In this document: piece after piece, positions 58,229 through 64,000 of the stretch
Numbering within the stretch: the stretch's first letter is position 1
Layout of the letters: every line of letters starts with the position of its first letter
Source of the DNA: Candidatus Thiodiazotropha sp. (ex Monitilora ramsayi)
Lineage (GTDB): Bacteria > Pseudomonadota > Gammaproteobacteria > Chromatiales > Chromatiaceae
Length of the DNA stretch: 64,000 nucleotides
Reading direction: 5' to 3'
Assembly: GCA_025655575.1 (NCBI GenBank)
Contig: JAHXIP010000002.1
Coordinates: forward strand, 1-64,000
Program-made: the position numbers and the translations under genes
The notes under the pieces: model-generated
What the model saw: only the letters and a program-made list of their open reading frames with translations
Told to the model about the DNA's origin: nothing
Databases searched by the model: none

Positions 58229-59092
58229 CTACTGCTCTAGTTGTTCGTACATTTTGACAGCCTTGTTCATCTCCTTGAGCAGTGGCAGATTGAGTTTTGA
58301 CATTTGCACGAGGTCATCTTTTGCAACGCCCTCTACATCTACGCTCGAAGCTCTCTCTACGATGGGCTGAAAATTCTTCCATAGCTTTGCAACAACACCC
58401 AGTTGAGTACGTATAGCCTCATCCTTTGTGCCCGGAAGCTCTAAATCCGAATCACCATCGAGCAATCCCTTCAGGGTTCGATCAAACAGTGAAGCCGTAC
58501 TGCGAAGATTTGATTTATTGTCATCCACCTGATGACCCAAGGCGACGAGTGACATCTCTTTCGACATCTTTTGCGTCAACATCCGTTGCTTACCAGCGAG
58601 GTTAATGACGATACCTGCACTCTTGCCTGTTGCCTTCTTAGCCTCTTTCTCATACAGGCGTACAGCTGTATTCATATTCTTAAGCAGCGGCAGATTGAGT
58701 TCAGCAATCTTTGCGGTATCGACATCACCACCGGAAACCACGGCTGACACCAAACCATGAAATTCATTCCACAACTTTTCTATCTTGGCCAACTGTTTCA
58801 AGGTCACTCTTCCTTCCGTGGGCGGCAACCCCATATCGGCGCTGCCATCACGCAATCCCTTCAATGTGGTATCGAACAGCTTAGCGGTCTTTGCAAGATT
58901 TGCCCTGTTAGCTTCAGCATCTACATTATTAGCAATCAACAACATCTCTTTGGACATTTTTTGCGTCAGCATCCTTTGCCGTCCTGAGAGATTGATCACA
59001 ACGGCATATTCGCTTGCTGTCACAGCCATAACATCGCCAATAACAACAAACATGAGAATGAGAACGGACAGCGGGATGCTGACTTTTTTCAT
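58229..59092 (-). CDS. Secreted protein with two PilJ/NarX-type sensor repeats, 287 aa
   Basis: A signal peptide (PLSVLILMFVVIGDVMA) is followed by two copies of the domain found in the N-terminus of PilJ/NarX-like receptors. Each copy contains NLSGRQRMLTQKMSKEM (about residue 34) or NLAGKQRMLTQKMSKEM (about 166) and a later LPLLKNMNTAVRLYE / LPLLKEMNKAVKMYE segment. No transmembrane anchor or output domain is present, so it is probably a free periplasmic ligand-binding module for the adjacent chemoreceptor. Confidence 0.85.
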   Translation of the reverse strand: MKKVSIPLSVLILMFVVIGDVMAVTASEYAVVINLSGRQRMLTQKMSKEMLLIANNVDAEANRANLAKTAKLFDTTLKGLRDGSADMGLPPTEGRVTLKQLAKIEKLWNEFHGLVSAVVSGGDVDTAKIAELNLPLLKNMNTAVRLYEKEAKKATGKSAGIVINLAGKQRMLTQKMSKEMSLVALGHQVDDNKSNLRSTASLFDRTLKGLLDGDSDLELPGTKDEAIRTQLGVVAKLWKNFQPIVERASSVDVEGVAKDDLVQMSKLNLPLLKEMNKAVKMYEQLEQ

Positions 59093-59417
59093 GACTTTGC
59101 CCCTTGAAACTTAAGTAAGATTTTGCAATATACGCTTTAGTACTAGTCGTCAGGGCGGGGGGTAAACTTAATTAGAAATCTGCTACCAAACCTATGAGTT
59201 GATGCATAATTACTATAACGCTTGGGGAAAGACCACTTATGGGCCGCCTTGGTGTGAGTTTTATCACATCACTCCTTGGCATCTCTGGAAAAAAAGCCAT
59301 TTGATGAGCCGAACGGGAAGGACAAACCCTCCCGAACTAATTCATGATCACCAACAGCATTTAATCTTTCTGTTTAAAAACCACTGATTCGATCCGACTT
59401 ACTTAATAGCGTACAAG
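59093..59417. other. Intergenic region, with a possible aromatic-rich small ORF (59202-59387, plus strand)
   Basis: 325 bases between divergent units. An open frame from ATG 59202 gives 61 residues rich in Trp, Tyr and His (WGKTTYGPPWCEFYH, TPWHLWKKSH), unusual enough to mention, but no ribosome site precedes it and no family is recognised. I regard it as unproven. Promoters for the minus-strand PilJ-like gene must lie in 59093-59160. Confidence 0.3.
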
Positions 59418-59993
59418 TTAGAGCAGCATGATTAATGCCATCGTTACAACTGCGATCAGTAGCGTTTTTACACCACTAACAAGCCACGAGGTACCCCCGA
59501 TGCTGCCAAGAAATGCACCCAATGAAAAGATACAGATCAGTGCCAGGATAATGGCAAGACTCAAAGGTGGAAGCGGCAATGACAAACCTGACTGAGCCAA
59601 CCAAAGCGGTGTGATAATTATCACTGACAACAGCAGTGGCGCCAGACCATTGGTCAACGCCACCATGACTGGTAATATCTTAGCTGCATTTGCATGTTCA
59701 CTGTTGGAGAGATCACTGATCATTGCCTCCTCCAGTTCGGATAGGGAACGACGCTGCTCTGCAGATTCACTCAGGTAGGCACTGGTCACACCACTGATAC
59801 CCAAGGCAACTGCCGCTCCGGTACAGCCGTTGATCATCAACTTGAGATCTCCGGTACCCGAAAACTGAAAACCGGCGATCAGACCCAGCATGGTCAAGGC
59901 CCCGTCAAAGCCATTGACGACAAAATAGCGGCGAACGATATCATCCGAACCACCGAGATGAGACCAATAACGCAACCGCTCAATAATCCCCAT
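59418..59993 (-). CDS. VIT/CCC1-like membrane protein, 191 aa
   Basis: The N-terminal VVNGFDGALTMLGLIAGFQFSGTGD and the following GCTGAAVALGISGVTSAYLSE resemble the first helices of VIT1/CCC1 iron or manganese transporters. Three more hydrophobic segments follow (residues about 105-190). A short acidic loop (ELEEAMISDLSNSEH) joins the halves. It may move divalent metal out of the cytoplasm, but the substrate is uncertain. A DUF211 protein gene lies 44 bases upstream. Confidence 0.8.
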   Translation of the reverse strand: MGIIERLRYWSHLGGSDDIVRRYFVVNGFDGALTMLGLIAGFQFSGTGDLKLMINGCTGAAVALGISGVTSAYLSESAEQRRSLSELEEAMISDLSNSEHANAAKILPVMVALTNGLAPLLLSVIIITPLWLAQSGLSLPLPPLSLAIILALICIFSLGAFLGSIGGTSWLVSGVKTLLIAVVTMALIMLL

Positions 59994-60037
59994 GCGATAC
60001 CTCTGCGTATTTCAATGAAATCAGCATTGCTCAATAC

Positions 60038-60307
60038 TTACTCGGTGTCTGGTTGCTCACCCAATATCTCTACCTCATCAATACTGTGGAGTGATGCGCC
60101 GTTATCAGTAATTGCCTGCTGGACACGTTCGAAATCGATATCCTCACCTTCGATGACAACCTGCAGTGTCTCTGTCTTATCATCCATCTCTATCACAGAG
60201 AGTTTGACTTTTAGATCGCCTTGTTCGGCCAGCTGACGGGTAAACTCAAGCACGTTGGGTGTGTGTGGTTTAAGAATATCCAACACTAAACGCTTTACGT
60301 AGGTCAT
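60038..60307 (-). CDS. DUF211-family protein, 89 aa
   Basis: A small ferredoxin-like alpha/beta protein: TYVKRLVLDILKPHTPNVLEF, LSVIEMDDKTETLQVVIEGEDIDF and the final SIDEVEILG fit DUF211, a family known mainly from archaea with a few bacterial members. Function unknown. It precedes the VIT-like transporter gene in the same direction (44 bases), and a link with metal transport is inferred from this. Confidence 0.85.
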   Translation of the reverse strand: MTYVKRLVLDILKPHTPNVLEFTRQLAEQGDLKVKLSVIEMDDKTETLQVVIEGEDIDFERVQQAITDNGASLHSIDEVEILGEQPDTE

Positions 60308-60405
60308 AGAGCTCTCAAGTTTCCTCTTCTCTTATCCATAATTATGGCTGATTACCAAGCGGGTGGAAATTTATCGAGGTTTGTATGCCCTGTGAACCTA
60401 CAACA

Positions 60406-62409
60406 TCACCTCACTGTTTCTGCATGGTGACAACAGACGCGGTGCGATGCGCTTAATGCCTTTTCTTGAGGGTAGTCTTTCATACATTGTTCTGTCGCGT
60501 CAGGACATCGGGGATGAAAGTGACACCCACAAGGCGGCTCTAACGGTGACGGCATATCTCCTTTCAATTGGATAACACGACGATTTCGATCAGGATCAGC
60601 CACTGGCACGGCAGACATCAAAGCTCGCGTGTAGGGATGCGCCGGAGACTCCAGTACCTCATCGACCCTGCCACGTTCAACAATGCGGCCGAGATACATC
60701 ACAGCCACTTCATCGGCCAGATAGGCCACCACTGAGATGTTATGGGTAATAAACAGGTAGGAGAGTTTGAGCGAATGCTGTAACGCTTTCAGCAAGTTGA
60801 GAATCTGCGCCTGTATCGAAACATCCAAAGCACTGGTCGGCTCATCGCAGACAATCAACTTTGGTCTCATTGCCAGCGCCCTGGCAATACAAATGCGTTG
60901 CCGTTGTCCACCGGAGAACTCGTGCGGATAACGTTTTACCGCATCGTCCGAGAGTCCTACTTGTTCCAGTAATTCTGCCACGCGTTGTTCACGCTGCGCT
61001 TTGGAAAAGATATTCTGTGCACGCAAACCCTCTTCCACAATACTTCCCACCCGCAATCTGGGATTCATCGAGGCCATCGGATCCTGGAAAATGATCTGCA
61101 TCTCCGCACGCTTGCGGCGCAGCGCTTTCCCCTTCAACCGGGTTAACTCCTCGGATTCAAACAGCACCCGACCGCTAGTCGGACGAATCAGCTGGAGAAT
61201 ACCTTTACCGGTCGTAGTCTTGCCGCAACCCGACTCTCCCACGATCGCCAGGGTACGTCCCTTTGTTAAAGTTAAGTCAATCCCGTCGACAGCACGGAGA
61301 TGACCGACCACCCGCCGCATAACTCCCTTGTATATCGGGAAATGGACTTCGAGGCCTTCAACAACCAGCATTTCTTCATGGGTGGAATTCAGTGAAGTAT
61401 GTCGATCCACCTTGATTTGTTTCTGCTTGGGAACAGCTTCGGAATTGTCCCCATAGAGTAGACACCGCACACCAGATTCACTATCAAGGTTGTACCATTG
61501 TGGGATCGTCTGGTTGCAGCGCCCGTGACCCAAATCGCATCGATCCATGAAACGACAACCGGTAAAAAGGGTATCCAAAGGGGGCACCGCACCCTTGATG
61601 ACAGCCAGTTTCTCATCACGCCGCCGACTGTCGGGCAGAGATTCCAAGAGCATCCGGCTGTAAGGATGCCTCGGTCCACGAAAAAAGCCTCTGACACTAG
61701 CCGTCTCTACAATCTGACCTGCATACATTACTGCGAGACGATCTGCTGTCTCTGCCACCACCCCTAAATCGTGGGTAATGAGCAGGATTGCCATACCCGT
61801 CTCACGCTGCAAATCTTTCAACAATTTGAGCACCTGTGCCTGGATAGTCACATCCAGAGCCGTGGTCGGTTCATCTGCAACCAGCAACCGGGGCCGTCCT
61901 GCAAGTGCCATGGCAATCATGATCCGTTGCTTCATACCACCGGATAGTTGATGGGGATAAGCCTTTACGCGTTTTTCCGGATCCGGAATGCCCACAGCTG
62001 AAAGTAACTCGACAACCCGCTTTTCCACCCCCTCCTGCGGTTTGTCATGCAGGCGTACTGCCTCGGCGATCTGCGCCCCGACGCTAAGAACGGGATTAAG
62101 AGAGGTCATCGGCTCCTGAAAGATCATGCCCATGCTGCCACCGCGTATTCGGCGTATCTCATGATCAGGAAGTTTGCAGAGGTCCCGCCCTTCGAACTCA
62201 ATCTTGCCCTGCGCCACCGTACCGCCGGGCGGCAGCAATCCCATCAGCGCCAGTGCCGTCATCGATTTACCGCAACCCGACTCTCCCAAAAGGGCGGCTG
62301 TCTCGCCCTGAGCAATATTCAGATCAAGATCATCAACCACGCTGAAGGGCTGACCTGCCCTTTTCAGCTGGATATTGAGTCCCGAAACCCTGAGTAGTCG
62401 ATCGTTCAA
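60406..62409 (-). CDS. Fused double ABC ATPase for peptide-type import (DppD-DppF), 667 aa
   Basis: Two complete nucleotide-binding domains. The first has Walker A GESGCGKSMTALALMG and signature LSGGMKQRIMIAMA; the second has GESGCGKTTTGKGIL and [14 protein letters not shown]. Each is followed by the oligopeptide-family C-terminal cysteine segment (CRFMDRCDLGHGRC, about 285; CGCHFHPRC, about 640) that can bind an Fe-S cluster. It should energise a Dpp/Opp/Yej-type importer of peptides or nickel. A second fused ATPase gene follows upstream; permease genes are not in view. Confidence 0.93.
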   Translation of the reverse strand: MNDRLLRVSGLNIQLKRAGQPFSVVDDLDLNIAQGETAALLGESGCGKSMTALALMGLLPPGGTVAQGKIEFEGRDLCKLPDHEIRRIRGGSMGMIFQEPMTSLNPVLSVGAQIAEAVRLHDKPQEGVEKRVVELLSAVGIPDPEKRVKAYPHQLSGGMKQRIMIAMALAGRPRLLVADEPTTALDVTIQAQVLKLLKDLQRETGMAILLITHDLGVVAETADRLAVMYAGQIVETASVRGFFRGPRHPYSRMLLESLPDSRRRDEKLAVIKGAVPPLDTLFTGCRFMDRCDLGHGRCNQTIPQWYNLDSESGVRCLLYGDNSEAVPKQKQIKVDRHTSLNSTHEEMLVVEGLEVHFPIYKGVMRRVVGHLRAVDGIDLTLTKGRTLAIVGESGCGKTTTGKGILQLIRPTSGRVLFESEELTRLKGKALRRKRAEMQIIFQDPMASMNPRLRVGSIVEEGLRAQNIFSKAQREQRVAELLEQVGLSDDAVKRYPHEFSGGQRQRICIARALAMRPKLIVCDEPTSALDVSIQAQILNLLKALQHSLKLSYLFITHNISVVAYLADEVAVMYLGRIVERGRVDEVLESPAHPYTRALMSAVPVADPDRNRRVIQLKGDMPSPLEPPCGCHFHPRCPDATEQCMKDYPQEKALSASHRVCCHHAETVR

Positions 62410-62503
62410 TGGTTTACTTTTATACCCGCCTGTCCTAGAGCCTTGATTGGCGCTTTTTCAGCTACAACAGGAATATTGGATTAGTGTTAACAGGCCCTAG
62501 CAA

Positions 62504-64000
62504 TCAAACCGGCACCCGGGGTACCGCAGCTATCAACTGTTTGGTATAGGCATGTGCCGGTCGGTTAACGATATCCTCTGTCCTGCCCTGCTCTATGATC
62601 TGTCCCTGATACATCACCGCCGTCTGGTCGCTGACATACTCTACAACACCGATGTTATGGGTAATAAAAAGCAGTGTCAGACCACGTTGTCTACGCAGTT
62701 CCAGCAGCATGCGAAGAATCTCAGCCTGCACCGAGACATCGAGCGCACTGGTAATCTCATCACAGACAATAAACGAGGGATCGAGAGAGAGTGCGCGGGC
62801 AATGCCGATCCTTTGTCGTTGCCCACCTGAGAACTCATGGGGATAACGCCATAGGGCATCCTCTTCCATCTGCACCTGCGCCAGTAGGTCACGTGCGATT
62901 TCGAGGCGTTCCTCCTGGCTCTCACCAATACCATGTACCTTCATGGGCTCGGTGATAATACCTGCAATGCTCAATCGTGGATTAAGAGAAGAGATCGGGT
63001 CCTGAAAAATTATCTGCATGTTGCGACGAAATTGCCGTAGCTGAGATCGCTTCAGGTTCGTTATGTCGGTACCGTCGAAATCAACCTGGCCAGCGGTGGG
63101 TTCTGTCAGACGTAAAATCCCGCGGCCCAGAGTGGTCTTGCCGCTGCCAGACTCACCGACCACGGCCAATATCTGTCCCCGGGTAATTTCCAGGTCGACG
63201 CCGTCCACCGCACGAACATAGTCCGCTACCCGATGAAACAGACCTTTGCGCACTGGAAAATGGATCTCTAACTGTCGTAAACGGATGAGTGGTGACTCTC
63301 CCTCAATCTCCTCATGCTTCTCGGTGCGAGCCAAATTCTCAGGCAGTGCCGCAATCAGTGCCTGCGTATAGGTATGCCCGGGACGGTGAATGATCTGATC
63401 CGTTTCACCGACTTCAACCAGCTTACCCTGTTGCATAACACCGACTCGGTCCGCTATCTCGGAGACAACGCCAAAGTCATGGGTAATGAAAAGAATCGCC
63501 ATCCCAGTCCGTTCCTGCAACGCTTTCATCAGTCGCAGGATCTCCCGCTGCACAGTCACATCGAGGGCGGTGGTAGGTTCATCGGCAATCAATAGATCCG
63601 GCTCACAGGACATCGCCATAGCAATCATCACCCGTTGTCGCTGACCACCTGATAATTGATGCGGGTAAGTATGCACCCGGGTCTCCGGATCCGGCAGCTG
63701 CACTTCATGTAGTGACTGGATGACCCGATCCCAGGCCTCATCCTCACTGAGTTCGGGGAAGTGGAGTTGGACCGCTTCCAGAATCTGCTCGCCGATAGTA
63801 AAGACAGGATTCAGAGAGCTCATCGGTTCCTGGAAAATCATGGCGATACGACCGCCACGCACCTGCTGCATCTCACTCTCTTCCAGATCAGTCAAGTCGA
63901 CCGGCGTCTGGCCATCAACCTGAAAGCGTATCTCGCCATCATGCCGATCCAGATTGGACTGAGGTAATAGCCGCATGATGGAGAGGGCTGTGATCGACTT
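62504..64000 (-). CDS. Second fused peptide-type ABC ATPase, partial (5' end outside window)
   Basis: The frame runs to the right edge: the last bases encode KSITALSI before the internal methionine, which is the end of a Walker A motif, so the true start lies beyond 64000. Visible parts are signature [14 protein letters not shown], Walker [14 protein letters not shown], and a second domain with [15 protein letters not shown] and [14 protein letters not shown]. The cysteine segment typical of the linker is missing between the domains and at the end (RVPV), unlike in the neighbouring protein. It resembles YejF. It lies about 95 bases upstream of its paralogue. Confidence 0.92.
   Translation of the reverse strand, partial: KSITALSIMRLLPQSNLDRHDGEIRFQVDGQTPVDLTDLEESEMQQVRGGRIAMIFQEPMSSLNPVFTIGEQILEAVQLHFPELSEDEAWDRVIQSLHEVQLPDPETRVHTYPHQLSGGQRQRVMIAMAMSCEPDLLIADEPTTALDVTVQREILRLMKALQERTGMAILFITHDFGVVSEIADRVGVMQQGKLVEVGETDQIIHRPGHTYTQALIAALPENLARTEKHEEIEGESPLIRLRQLEIHFPVRKGLFHRVADYVRAVDGVDLEITRGQILAVVGESGSGKTTLGRGILRLTEPTAGQVDFDGTDITNLKRSQLRQFRRNMQIIFQDPISSLNPRLSIAGIITEPMKVHGIGESQEERLEIARDLLAQVQMEEDALWRYPHEFSGGQRQRIGIARALSLDPSFIVCDEITSALDVSVQAEILRMLLELRRQRGLTLLFITHNIGVVEYVSDQTAVMYQGQIIEQGRTEDIVNRPAHAYTKQLIAAVPRVPV

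Noticed and set aside
63953..63976. ATG at 63976 as the true start of the last ABC ATPase
   Set aside because: The codons before it up to the window edge continue a Walker A motif (KSITALSI), so the gene extends beyond the window.

Overview
The window looks like the chromosome of a gammaproteobacterial sulfur oxidiser, either a purple sulfur bacterium or a chemotrophic Chromatiales/Sedimenticola-like lineage. The main reason is a complete oxidative dissimilatory sulfite reductase cluster in the order dsrA-B-E-F-H-C-M-K-L-J-O-P-N-R-S, all on the minus strand (24099 down to 10292). Its DsrL, and the catalytic cysteines of DsrE (Cys78) and DsrH (Cys20), are of the sulfur-oxidiser type. A sulfur globule envelope protein at 37688 and an acetoacetyl-CoA reductase (PHA storage) at 55693 fit the same lifestyle. 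Species-level assignment is inference only.

Layout. 1-3233: the tail of an IS3-type transposase followed by an AT-rich gene for an exported ankyrin-repeat protein, which looks foreign. 3701-10285: a ParA-type ATPase overlapping a CHAD-domain protein, then pepN, grxC, an Hsp15-like gene and a cysteine-rich unknown. 10292-24099: the dsr cluster, with hairpins between dsrA/dsrB and dsrC/dsrM and a strong terminator-like hairpin between dsrP and dsrN. 24100-24606: the divergent control region, with a perfect palindrome. 24607-26608: a divergent set consisting of a possibly frameshifted helical protein gene, a Cas6/Cmx6-like RAMP protein with no CRISPR system in view, and a cysteine-less DsrC paralogue (RspA type). 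This set is the most unusual part of the window.

26713-37352: a 2-oxoglutarate/Fe(II) hydroxylase, several conserved unknowns, then housekeeping genes (truD, ispF, an HDOD regulator, ispD, ftsB, eno, kdsA, pyrG). 37688-43051: sulfur globule protein, an Fnr-type regulator, dnaQ/rnhA/methyltransferase, and MltD. 43341-48704: an orphan ZnuA-like binding protein with apparently lost metal ligands, an iron(III) ABC transporter (fbpABC) behind a Fur-like box, and a corrinoid adenosyltransferase. 48717-54504: a DUF815 ATPase and an RND efflux pair with a TetR regulator. 54682-60307: a decayed diguanylate cyclase, phaB, a chemoreceptor with a secreted PilJ-like partner, a VIT-like membrane protein and a DUF211 protein. 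60406-64000: two tandem fused peptide-type ABC ATPases, the second running off the right edge.

The dsr products form one pathway. DsrEFH passes sulfur to DsrC. DsrAB, carrying siroheme amide made with DsrN, oxidises the sulfur to sulfite. DsrL and the membrane complex DsrMKJOP take the electrons. No tRNA, rRNA or CRISPR array was seen.
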